Positions 11,107-20,609 of a stretch of 64,000 nucleotides of DNA are shown here, piece by piece. The notes beneath the pieces are model-generated. The model saw only the letters and a program-made list of their open reading frames with translations. It searched no databases and was not told where the DNA came from. This DNA is from Boswellia sacra (lineage: Eukaryota > Streptophyta > Magnoliopsida > Sapindales > Burseraceae). Position numbers and translations under genes: made by a program. Position 1 is the first letter of the stretch. The number at the start of each line of letters is the position of its first letter. The stretch is taken from NCBI GenBank assembly GCA_013180625.2, contig SNVD02004904.1:147241-211240 (forward strand), given 5' to 3'.

Positions 11107-11624
11107 GCAGGGGTGTTTGTGCAAAGTTTCAAAGCTTAAATATTATAACTCCGGGGGTGTTGCTGAAAAATTTCAAAACTTTTACTTAAAATCGCGGGGG
11201 TGTTTCTGCGAAATTTCAAACCTTTATTTAATTCGCGGGGGTGTTTCCGCGAATTTTCAAACTTTTATTTTTTTCTCGCGGGGGTGTTTCAGCGAATTTT
11301 CAAACTTTTATTTTTATTTCGCGGGGGTGTTTCCGCGAAATTTCAAACTTCAATATTTTTTCTTCCGCAGGGGTGTTTCCGCGAATTTTAAAACTTAAAT
11401 AATTTTTCCTCCACGGGGGTGTTTCCGTTGATTTTCAAACTTGAATAATTTTTCCTCCGCGGGGGTGTTTCCGCGGATTTTCAAACTTTAATAATTTTTC
11501 CTCCGCGGGGGTGCTTCCGCGGATTTTCAGACTTCAATAATTTTTCCTCCGCGGGGGCGTGCTTCCGCGGATTTTCAGACTTGAATAATTTTTCCTCCGC
11601 GGGCGTGCTTCCGCGGATTTTTGA
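11107..11624. repeat. Tandem array of about twelve 44-bp units
   Basis: Units of 41-48 bp read as GCGGGGGTGTTTCCGCG, then a TTTTCAAACTT core, then an AT-rich tail. The right-hand units carry CCGCGG on both sides of GGGTGTTT, able to fold into a short hairpin; left-hand units have drifted to GCGAA forms. Variants change gradually along the array, as expected for stepwise local duplication. Confidence 0.9.
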
Positions 11625-11711
11625 TACAATCCCCCAGCATTTTTTTTTTCACCTCTTCCTTCCCTCAGTAGACTTGGTTTGATGACTAATGACCCCTCTT
11701 TGACTGTGCAG

Positions 11712-13952
11712 ATGGCTAGAGTTAAAACCACTGTGAAAGTACTACGAGGGGAATCGAGTCATCAAACCCAGTCTTCCAGGGACAAGGATCCGGCGACCAA
11801 CCGTAAAGAAGTTAACAAGTTTTATCAAAACTTCTCCGGTCCGGATCGGGAGCTGGGACAGAATTCTGTCAACCATAAGGTGGTAGATGCTGAAGGGGAT
11901 AGCGACTGGTCATCCTCTGCTACCTCAGATAGTGAACCGGAGGTCGAAAAGTGGTGGGAGACCGACCATATTGATAATCAACTCCCGGACGATCCATTAA
12001 AGATATATAGAGCCCACTTCCTTATTCCGGCTTCAGTCATCCTACTTCTTCCAAGGAAGGGTGATCGGTGGAGTAGGTCACCACGAGGTGTCATTGGTTT
12101 GAGCCTAAAGCTATTGAGAGCTGGTCTCCGGGTGCCCTTTGATAACTTTGTTCGCCGTATACTCGATGCTATGGGCATCGCTCCTACCCAACTGTCGGCC
12201 AATGGGTGGAGGCTTCTGATAGCTTTCCAAAGTTTATTCAGAAGCGCCGGCCTTGGTGACCCTACCACCAACCATGTTAAGCATATTTTTACTATTCACC
12301 CACCGAATGGTGAGAAGACGGGTTACTACTATATATCCCAGCGAGGGAAGACGGATGACCCTAACCGCCTTTTTGGCATTCCCTCCCATGTGAAAGAATG
12401 GAAGTATAAGCAATTCTGGTGTGGTGGCGGTTGGAAGTACCAAGAAGGTGCTCGTCCAAAGGGGGAGAAGTTGAAGATCAGGAGGCGTTTTGGTGTTTGT
12501 GGTACCCTATTATAATGACACCCTATCCGCCGTTGTTATAACAACTCTTGATCAACTGACACTTTTTTTTATTATTGCAGCTCCTTGGACCAAACGGCCG
12601 CTGTTATCTCAGAAAGAGAGAGACGACTTGCAAGTGGTGCTCAAGTTACCCGTGGACTCGAAGAACGTGAACAACCTCACTGATCGGGAGCAATTGGCTC
12701 GTCTTGGCTTATCACCTCCAATTCCTCCAGAAGGTAAACTTGATCGTTACTTTCTGATCTTACTTCATCAAGCATGTGTTTGTTGTCTTACCAGTTTTAT
12801 TTTCACGCAGGACTATTTCCTTTGCATCCTACCAAGAAGCAGTTCGCTCAACTTGTAGCCAAGATGCCGCTTAAGCCCTTCACTCATGACAGACCTAGTT
12901 CTTCCCAGAAGAAACGGAGCGGGAGTCCTCCAACTCTTGGACCCCCGAAGAGGAGAGCTAGTGGCCATAAGGAGATTCCCGTATGGAAGCCGATTCCTGA
13001 AAGGTCTGCCTCCGTTCAACCTGCGGGTGAAGTGGCAGCCTCTCAGCCTACTGGGAGCAGGTTACCCTCAGCCTCTCAGCTACCCAAGCGTTTTACCTTT
13101 GACAGTACGGGCTTTCAGAGTGGCTCAACATGTGGAGACTACCTTCGGGAATTGTCTCAAAATGCTGCACGCCTCATGCCTACCAATGTCTTTCCAGAAA
13201 GTGTAAAACTCACATACTTTGACGCGATCGCCGTCGGGATGGGCATCATCCTTCAGGTTAGGCTTCACTGAGACCCTTTCTTCCCCCTTTTTTTTTATAC
13301 TTTTGAAAGTCATGCCTTAACTCCTTCCCTCTCTTTGCCTTTCTTTCTGTAGGCGACAGGACCCTTAGCTCAAGGAGAGTCTACCAATACCAACCCCCTC
13401 AAGGAGGTTAACCATCTCACTTCTGAGGTTGACGACTGGAAGGTGAAGCATCTAGTCTGCCTTGACAACTTAACCGAAACGGAAAGAAGAATGGCAGAGA
13501 TGAAGGAACAGATGGGCAGAATGAAGGCGGACTTGTCCGAAGCCAAGAAGGAGGCAGCTATCCAGCATAAGAGGGCCAATGATTTTAGCCAAGAGCTTCG
13601 AGAGAGAGCTGCTGCTGAGCAAAGTAGGATTGACAAAGCAGTCGCTCGCTTCCGTAGGGGTCGTGTCTACCAGCAGGCTATGGAACGCTCCTACATTGAG
13701 GGAGTCAATGGGGTGCGTAGATGGTTCCATGACCGCCATCCAGAGATTGATCAGTCACCCATAGCTGAGGAGTTAAACTTGGTAGAAGAGTCTATCTCTA
13801 CAGCGGACTCCGATCCTGAGCAATTCCGTCGCCTCATCCTTAAAGATGAGGATTATGAGTCGACATTGGACACAGCAGCCTGGGAGGCCAAGCAAGGCGA
13901 CTCTGCCTCATCGTCTTCAGACGAAGAAGGAGGTGATGAGGCCACTTCTTAG
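11712..13952 (+). CDS. Four-exon gene antisense to the Gypsy gag; putative gypsy-type transposase-like (Transposase_28-like)
   Basis: Predicted coding exons are 11712-12492, 12581-12733, 12811-13256 and 13353-13952, all with GT-AG introns. They join in frame into 659 aa. Start ATG 11712 is chosen because it directly follows a good acceptor; an upstream in-frame ATG at 11682 would lie in the intron. Residues about 95-260 (IPASVILLLPRKGDRW, then a Leu/Arg-rich helical part, GYYYISQRG and WKYKQFWCGGGWKY) resemble the plant domain annotated as putative gypsy-type transposon (PF04195). A Ser/Pro/Lys-rich middle follows, then a charged coiled coil (13443-13640) and an acidic Ser tail. The gene converges with the minus-strand gag-pol. 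All exons are free of stops, unlike the element's own genes. An alternative first donor at 12502 also keeps frame. Function is unknown. Confidence 0.65.
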
Positions 13953-14328
13953 AGATAGTTGGAATTCTTCCAACTAGGTAGATGCTTATTCATGGGGAAT
14001 AATCATATCAAGGCTGCTCTCCACGCCTTGACTTTATCTTTTACTGTCTTTACTTTCAGTTCAATGTACTAGGTGAGGATGTGTGGCATCCCTCAACCAA
14101 CTTTGAAATAATAAGAACACTAAGAAAAAATTTTTTTCTTTCTGGTGTTGTATTCTATTACTTGTTCCATCTCATTGCAATTTGGTCATACATGTGTTTT
14201 AAGGAGGTGTAGTCACAAGAATTCTGAATAAACTGAACACTTTATTGATAATCTCTTTATTGGTCTCCCTATGGGAGTTGTTACACATGCATAAGCTCCT
14301 GGGCGGAGTTATTGCACATATAGAGAGA
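13953..14328. other. Shared tail region between convergent genes
   Basis: 3' flank of the antisense gene, with an A-rich stretch and TAATAAGAAC near 14108. It is also the 3' flank of the minus-strand pol remnant. No ORF is supported. Confidence 0.5.
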
Positions 14329-17037
14329 TTATAGGTAGTACTTTTTCAAGTGCTCAATACTCCATGGATGACGGAGCGACCTTCCATCCATGGTGACCAG
14401 TCTGTAGGTGCCTGGTCGGATGACTGCTTTGACTTGGTATGAACCTTCCCAGTTGGGCCCCAATGCCCCATCGGTAGGGTCTCGAGTACTTCGTAGCACT
14501 TGCCACTTAGCTTATGTCCACGGAAGGTTCTCCTCGAATTATCATCAGCTTATGTGCCTTCTCTTTAAAAGCCATGTTGTAGCACTCTCGAGAGGCTCGC
14601 TGTTCACCTCTAACCTCTCCTATCCCTGCGGGTGTTGGAAATTTCAAGACATGGTGATAGATACCCATCACGGCTTTGAAGTCATAAAGTGATGGCCGTC
14701 CAAGAATGGCGTTATAAACATACGAATGATCCACTACGAGAAAGTTCACCATCCTGGTTGTCTGTAGGGAGCCTTCTCCCAAGGTTACTGGTAACGAAAT
14801 CACTCCCTCGGGAATGACTTTTCCTCCAGTGAATCCTATCAAGGAAGTTTGGATGCCTCTCATATCTCTACGGTTGAGACCCAATCGATCGAATGCATCC
14901 AACGACATTATGTCAGCCGAGCTTCCGTTGTCAATCAACACTCTTCGTAGCCTCTTATTGGCCACTATCACTGTGAGGACCAAGGCATCACAATGTGGAT
15001 GATAGATACCCTGCGCATCTTGTGATGAAAAGGAGATAACATCATGATCTCCTACATTGGTGGAAGAGGCTGTCAGGTTGACCTCGTGGTGAGGGAGGTC
15101 GTATCTTGCTTGCCTAGCCAGGTGCCTTCGGGCTTGGGAGCTCGAACCAGCCACTACTCCCCCAAAGATTGTGGCTACTTCTTCCAATGGTTCCTTCCCT
15201 TTGTCATTTTTGTTGGAAGGTTCAGGAGGCCTATAGATGTATTCTTGTAGCTGGCCATCCTTAATAAGACCCTCGATTTGCCTCCTCAGTTCGAAACAGT
15301 CAGCAGTATTATGACCCTGAGCCTGGTGGAAATGACAATACTTTCGCTTGTCTCTTGTTTTTGGATTCGACCGTAGGGGGGCAGGTTCTTTCAGCAGACC
15401 TTTATCCTTGATTTCCTTCAGGATATCCTGCTGTGGCATAGTAAGCAACGTGAATGTACGGTGCTCCTCCTGAGGTTGGTCATGATGCTCTTGGCGGGGT
15501 CGGGTGGATGACCCTTGTAACAGGAAGCGATCATTTCTGACTGTGTCTCACGCAGAGCGTCGATCCGGAACTGATCTACGATTTCTATCATGAGGTTCTC
15601 CTCTATGATTATCATACGGTCGTCTATCTGTGCGTGAGGAATTAGGTACCACCGGAGTTTGCCCAGGGTAATTTGCTTGAAAAATTTCCTCTGCATCAGC
15701 ATGACTAGAGACCCTTGTTAATGCTTCTTGATACGTACGTGGGAGGTTGACGAGAATTCCCATGCTAGAGGGAGCTCCCCTCTGATTCCTTGAACCAAGC
15801 CTTGCATAGCGTAACCATCATGAAATAGATCCACTCGGGCAACCTCCCGCTGATATCTATCTAAAAATGCACGGAGGGATTCATTACGACCCTGCTTGAT
15901 TGAAAGAAGGCTTTGCGCTGGTCGACTTCTTATTTTCATATTGCTAAAATGCGTAAGAAAACTACGGGCAAGCTCATCAAAGCTGGAGATGGATGCAGCT
16001 AGTAGCCTTCTATACCATTGCTTAGCTGATCCTCCAAGGGTAAGAGAAAAGGTTCTGCACATGATTCCCCCTGAGACTCCTTGTATCTCCATATGAGAAA
16101 CAAAAGAGTCTAAATGCTCCCGGGGGTCCGTTGTCCCTTGGTAAAGCTCGAGTTGTGGCATCCGGAATCTGTATGGGTATCTTTTCCTTAAAATATCTTC
16201 AGCAAAGGGTGACTCCCATTGCGGACGACCATCTTCTTCTCCTCCTGAACGCTTAATCAACCTCTCCAGCTTATGGATTTTTTCATCCATTTCTCGTTTG
16301 AATTCTGCATAATGATTGTCTGATGTCCCCTCTTCCGAGACATCCATTGGGGAATCATCTGGGCGATGATTCTTAACTCTAGGTGGTGAGCTGAGGCGAT
16401 TTCTTTTGGGCTGATAATCACGTCCTGGAGCGTAAGGACCATGATAGGAATAGGCGGGCTGATCAACATTACTTCCTCTCGGTATCTGCTCAATGCTTGT
16501 ATGGCGCTTGTTGTTCAGAGAGTGTCGGAGGTCTACTGTAGCTAACCGTTGTGCAGATACGATATGCAAGGGAGAGAGAATCTGTGAATGAACATCCCCT
16601 CCTTGAACAATAGGATGGGGAAGATTCGATTGAATGAGCTGATGGCGAGGCAATCCAGTAGTTTGGGCGACTAAATCAGGACGTTCACCAACATCCGTCT
16701 GGACATTTGGTATTACCATGACACTCATTAGGTTATTCCCAGCAGTGTTTGCAACCTGCTGAGCACTTTGTCCAAATGCTTGATTGAACACAGTCACCAT
16801 ACGATTCATCTGTTCATTGAAATTCCGCATGGTATGTTCCATGGTAGTTAACCGATTTGTCTTACCCTTCTTCGGTCTTCTAAGTGGGAGTCGGGGTTGC
16901 CTGAGGTTAGGCCCCACCCCAGAGGATATAACCAATGCTCTCCTTGTATCAACTACCTTTCGGCGTTGGGGAGGTGCTTCTACCTCGATTTCTTCGTCAA
17001 CCTTTAGAGAGGTCGAGTGTTGAGATTCGTGACTCAT
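14329..17037 (-). pseudogene. Gypsy gag-protease joined to an integrase C-terminal tail; RT, RNase H and integrase core deleted
   Basis: Gag starts at ATG 17037 (MSHESQHSTS). A coiled/charged N-terminal part leads to a Retrotrans_gag-type domain (MPQLELYQGTTDPREHL to GLVQGIRGE, about 16190-15785). The frame is lost near 15760, and the downstream frame (NLPRTYQEALTRVSSHADAE) carries a stop at 15548. A zinc-knuckle-like CHFHQAQGHNTADC follows at about 15340, then a pepsin-like protease with LIDNGSSADI near 14910 and a stop at 14507. Directly downstream, 14506-14329 reads as the end of a Gypsy integrase (GPNWEGSYQV, GTYRLVTMDGR, HLKKYYL, stop). Thus protease is joined to the integrase tail, and everything between is gone. 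Gag would form particles; no replication enzyme is encoded. Confidence 0.87.
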
Positions 17038-17092
17038 GATGAGTTTGAGTACGTTTGGATAGGAGCAACAACTAAAGAGGCTTAGATTGTCG

Positions 17093-17110
17093 TTCCCACA
17101 GACGGCGCCA
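17093..17110 (-). other. Primer binding site of the Gypsy element
   Basis: Minus-strand TGGCGCCGTCTGTGGGAA, two bases inside the 5' LTR. It fixes the orientation of the element as minus. Confidence 0.85.
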
Positions 17111-17112
17111 AC

Positions 17113-17644
17113 TGTTGATGCACGGTTTCCGGACGGCCGGGAATTGGGTCAGGAAGCGGGTCAGAGCTCGGGTGGTACGTCGGGTCTAGTCCTGCGACTA
17201 AAGAAAAACAGTCAGGGGTGCCGGCGAAGACCCTCCGACGCTCAAGTCAGTGTCCGGCACTCCGGAATTTTCTGGGAGAATTTCCTAGAGAGAGAAGCTC
17301 TCAAAAGTGAAGGAAATCTAGAGAGAGAATAAGTTCAGAAAAGTGTGCATATCTTGAGTAATATTTCGGAGGGTTTATATAGGGGTCAAGATGGATCATT
17401 GTGGGACCCAGATAGTAGGCCCAGATGATGGGCTTCAGTAATGGGTTTACTGAATTAGGAATAATTAGGCCCAGATGATGGGTTTCAGTAATGGGCTTAC
17501 TGAATTAGGAATAATTAGGCCCAGATGATGGGTTTCAGTAATGGGCTTACTGTATTAGAAATAATTAGGCCCAGATGATGGGCTTCAGTAATGGGCTTAC
17601 TGAATTAGAAATAATTGAGGCCCGATATTATTATGGCCATAACA
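17113..17644 (-). repeat. 5' LTR of the Gypsy element
   Basis: 532 bp with the same four 50-bp internal units as its partner. Target duplication AAAAC follows at 17645-17649. Confidence 0.92.
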
Positions 17645-17649
17645 AAAAC

Positions 17650-19052
17650 TTTCCAATCATGGCTGCCAGGAAATTCATATATATATTTTCTCTACAAAGC
17701 AAAGAAGCGTTGCAGTGGCATGCATGTAATCACTTTATGTTTGGTTAAGAAACGAGCTTCCTGATCAAGAATTAATATATGGAAGAATAACAAGGTCCAA
17801 ACTCCAAAGCTCGTAAACTGTCAATCAAGCAATTTATATTCTCCCTCAAAAAGCATACGCAGACGTCAAACTATACCTTATCGTCAAGAAGGTGTAAAAG
17901 AAGAAAATGAAAGAAGATTACACTGACTAGCTAGCTATCGTGGCCAATTTTATCAGTTCTTTTGTAGTAATTAATTTGTTCTGTTCTTACGTTTCTTGGC
18001 TTCTCTTAAACTTCCAAGAACCAAATGTGTGATTACTGGCCTCACAATCTATAAAGATTTTAAGCAGCCTCAGCAGTATTACATCGAAGCATGATTTTTT
18101 TTAAAAAAAAAAAAGACAATTAATAAGCATTGAATTGCGTAATAATATGAGATTTCAAGCATACTCAGCAGCAGCTAGCATACATCGAACTCGAAGCATG
18201 GTGAAAAAAGAAAGGCAATTAACAAACATTGAATTTTATAATAATATGAGATGCCATGTTATAATTTCTTGACCTGCAACCCAAGCAATTCACTCGAGTA
18301 GCATACATCGAAGCATGGTGAAAAAAAAAAAGGCAATTAACAAGCACTGAATTGTATAATAACATAGGATTTCAAGTATAGCAATGTACATCGAAGCATG
18401 GTAAAAAAAAAAAAATTCAATTAATAAGTACTGAATTTTATAATAATATGAGATGCCAGGTTATAATTTTCTTGACTAGCAACCCTAACTACTAGCAGCA
18501 TATAATAAACTCTCGTTTCTATGATGATTATTGCATTATGACTCAACATAAGACTGACATACACAATACATATTTACTGACAACCCCAAGTCAACCCATT
18601 GATTTTGAACCTTTAGAGGATATAATTGACTCTCATCTCATGAGTCTTGAATGCATGCATGGATGTTTATAAGGAAAACCTTTACGGCTGAGGGGCTTCT
18701 AGGAATTTATATAAATTTACGTTGTATTTCTCAACTTTATGTTATGTTCAACATTAAAGACAACTCTTTAACATCATTTCATCGAATTTAATGGATCATT
18801 ATTATTTTTTTTGTTATGTGAATTTGGAAAATTAAAAACTAATCAGAAAAGATATTGGTCGGTATTAAATTTTCCTCTCTTTTGTAAAGACCAAAAACAA
18901 AAATTTATTTTTATTACATTGTTAAGTGAATTTTGAAAATTAAGAAATAAGAAAATCAATTGATTAATATTAAAAATAGTAATGTCAAAACGAACTCCGG
19001 TAAAGAAAGCAAAATTCACAAAATTACAGAAAGATCTTACGAATTACAAGTA
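17650..19052. other. AT-rich spacer
   Basis: No gene is supported. It includes the degenerate tandem repeat at 18080-18480 and a loose twofold AT-rich repeat at about 18790-18975. Confidence 0.6.
18080..18480. repeat. Four-unit degenerate tandem repeat with poly-A tracts
   Basis: TACATCGAAGCATGG, or a close form, recurs near 18080, 18181, 18303 and 18387. Each copy is followed by a run of A, then GGCAATTAACAAGCATTGAA and ATAATATGAGAT. Spacing varies from about 80 to 120 bp because two units carry an extra TTATAATTTTCTTGAC tail. Confidence 0.75.
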
Positions 19053-19125
19053 CGCCCACCGAGGCGTTCAAACCCAGGACCAGAAGGTTAAGAGCCTTGT
19101 GCTCCACCGACTGAGACAGACGGGC
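19053..19125 (-). tRNA. tRNA-Lys(CUU)-like sequence, probably a pseudogene
   Basis: Read on the minus strand, the 73 nt start GCCCGTCTGTCTCAGTCGG and end GGTGGGCG. The seven acceptor pairs match (one G-U type), and the anticodon arm is CAAGG-CTCTTAA-CCTTC with anticodon CTT. It is strikingly like plant tRNA-Lys(CUU), but the D stem has a T-C mismatch, the anticodon stem a C-C mismatch, and the T stem (CTGGG against GCCTC) is badly paired; the B box GGGTTTGAACG is also altered. It is therefore probably not functional. It lies about 180 bp upstream of the TATA box of the next gene. Confidence 0.7.
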
Positions 19126-19308
19126 GAAGAGAGAGCGTTTGGTCTCGAAGTAAAACTGATATTGAAGCCGTTGTCAGAACCCTTCCAACTCGATTAAAAC
19201 TCATCGACCTTGTACGCGAATAATTTTCATATCCAATGACCAAAAAGCCCCTACAGTTATAACGTCTTCAAGACTGCAAAAGATTTCTCAGCCTCTCAAA
19301 GGACTCAC

Positions 19309-19316
19309 TATATAAA
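19309..19316 (+). promoter_or_regulatory. TATA box of the CPCG-motif gene
   Basis: TATATAAA, 75 bp upstream of the predicted start codon, followed by a pyrimidine-rich leader. It is missing from the dead duplicate. Confidence 0.65.
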
Positions 19317-19390
19317 CACTTCATTCCTTGCTCGCCCTTCTCCTTGGAAACAAACAAAATCAAACAAATCGAGAGAGAAAAGCTAAGGAA

Positions 19391-20609
19391 ATGAGTGAAA
19401 AGATTCATACTCAAGAAGAAGAAGAAGAAGAAGAAGAAGAACCCATCATGGACTCCTCCTTCTTCGACGACGCCACCACCACCAACCACTTCTCCAACCT
19501 CAGCGTCACCACCAAACCTTGTTCCACTTGCGGTTGCACTGGTAGTGTTACTGCCGCCCCCACATCCTCCTCTGTCTCTCACAATCACAATCACAGTCAC
19601 AAGCGCCCTTCCTCTGAACCCTCTATCGCGCCCAATCCCAAGAAACAAAATGTCAACTCTCCCTTTGCCTTCTTCAAGATTCCTCCGCCTGCCACCACCA
19701 CCGCCGCACTCTCTTCCTCAAGCCTGTCCCCGTCCCAGCCCCCTCTCCGTCGCACCGTTTCTGATCCTTGTGACCCACCCTCTGCGCTGCTGGCGGCGGA
19801 ACTCCCTCAGTCCCCGCCACAGCAGAATCCCGACCTCGTGGCATGCTCTGGGACACCGTTCTCGGCCTCGAAGTTGCCGCCTCGACCACCCACTTTGAGG
19901 AGGTCTGTGTCTGACCCCACGCCGTCTCCGGCCAATACGTTTTCGAGTTCTTGTGACACTGGAGCAGCCTACGAGAGTCCTGAAGCGAGGGTTCGTGTCT
20001 TGCTTTCTTTCTGGTGTCTAATTCTTCAAATTCTTTTCATTTCATGGCTTTATAAATATAATGTTATTTAGTGTTTGTGTAATTATCTCAGTCGATAAAG
20101 ATTCTTGTTTTCAATGTGGGAACTTTATCTTTTTATTTGTCTCTTATTGAACTTGAATTTTTCAAGATTTTTGAGACGAACGTTTCTAGATGAGATCTTG
20201 ATTTTGTGATTAAATTGTTTTGACAGTGGGCGAGGAGGGTGGGAACTTGCTTGCGTGAGATGACTAGGAAGTGGGACGAACTGCTTAGTATTGAAGAAGA
20301 AAGTGTTGAGAACAACGACACCAAAAACCAGAACAGCAGCCAAAATGTTGAGAGCAACGATGCAACTTTGGTACTTCTTTCTTTTACTTGTTAGTCTCTG
20401 TTTTCACTGTGAAAACTAATTAAAAAAAAAAAAGATCAAAAATTTAAGGGTTTGTTTATTAATTAATGTAGCGGAATCCTGAGGAGGCTTGTGTCGAAGC
20501 TGTGGCAGAGAAGATTGGGGAGTTTTCGAGTATCCGTTTAACATGTCCTTGTGGCCGAAGCTATCAGATTCTTCTCTCTGAACAGAACTGTTTTTACAGG
20601 GTCAGCTAG
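19391..20609 (+). CDS. Uncharacterised plant protein with (S/T)VSDP repeats and a C-terminal CPCG motif
   Basis: Three exons are predicted: 19391-19990, 20227-20370 and 20472-20609. All junctions are GT-AG in phase 0, giving 293 aa. ATG 19391 is the first in frame after the TATA box; Met20 (19448) is an alternative that aligns with the dead copy. Order of parts: an acidic Glu run encoded by GAA repeats (about residues 9-17), CSTCGC (44-49), a low-complexity Ser/Pro/His region, two LRR(T/S)VSDP motifs, a charged WARRVGTCLREMTRKWDE segment opening exon 2, and TCPCGRSYQILL near the C-terminus (272-282). The paired Cys motifs could bind metal, but that is inference. I recognise this as a plant-specific type of unknown function and assign no activity. 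Low-complexity and codon content look native. Confidence 0.78.

Larger units (their letters stand above)
10350..11711 (+). other. Predicted 5' UTR intron of the antisense gene, filled with tandem repeats
   Basis: A strong donor (CACAA then GTAAGTCC) at 10350 and an acceptor (TTTGACTGTGCAG) ending at 11711 would remove 1,362 bases. The first base after the acceptor is the A of the predicted start codon ATGGCTAGAG. The intron holds the 13-bp GC minisatellite, a GCGAGGGGGAGA-rich block (10845-11000) and the 44-bp array. Splicing is inferred, not observed. Confidence 0.5.
9538..17644 (-). mobile_element. Gypsy LTR retrotransposon without polymerase core, carrying an antisense gene
   Basis: The 8,107-bp element has LTRs of 532 bp (17113-17644, 5' LTR on the minus strand) and 544 bp (9538-10081, 3' LTR), flanked by AAAAC (9533-9537 and 17645-17649). 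The primer site TGGCGCCGTCTGTGGGAA, read on the minus strand, lies at 17093-17110; it is common in plant Gypsy elements. Minus-strand coding is gag, protease and the last part of integrase. RT, RNase H and the integrase core are missing. A plus-strand, intron-containing gene fills 10.2-13.95 kb. By eye the LTRs differ at about 16 sites plus a 12-bp indel (about 3%). It sits in an AAC/AAT microsatellite beside the dead gene copy. Confidence 0.92.

Noticed and set aside
11107..11624. Possible CRISPR array
   Set aside because: The units are contiguous 44-bp tandem repeats without unique spacers, in a plant retrotransposon.
19328..20071. Longer version of the CPCG-motif protein starting at 19328 and running into intron 1
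   Set aside because: The first codon at 19328 is TTG, the region is in the leader just behind the TATA box, and the extension after 19990 is intron sequence.
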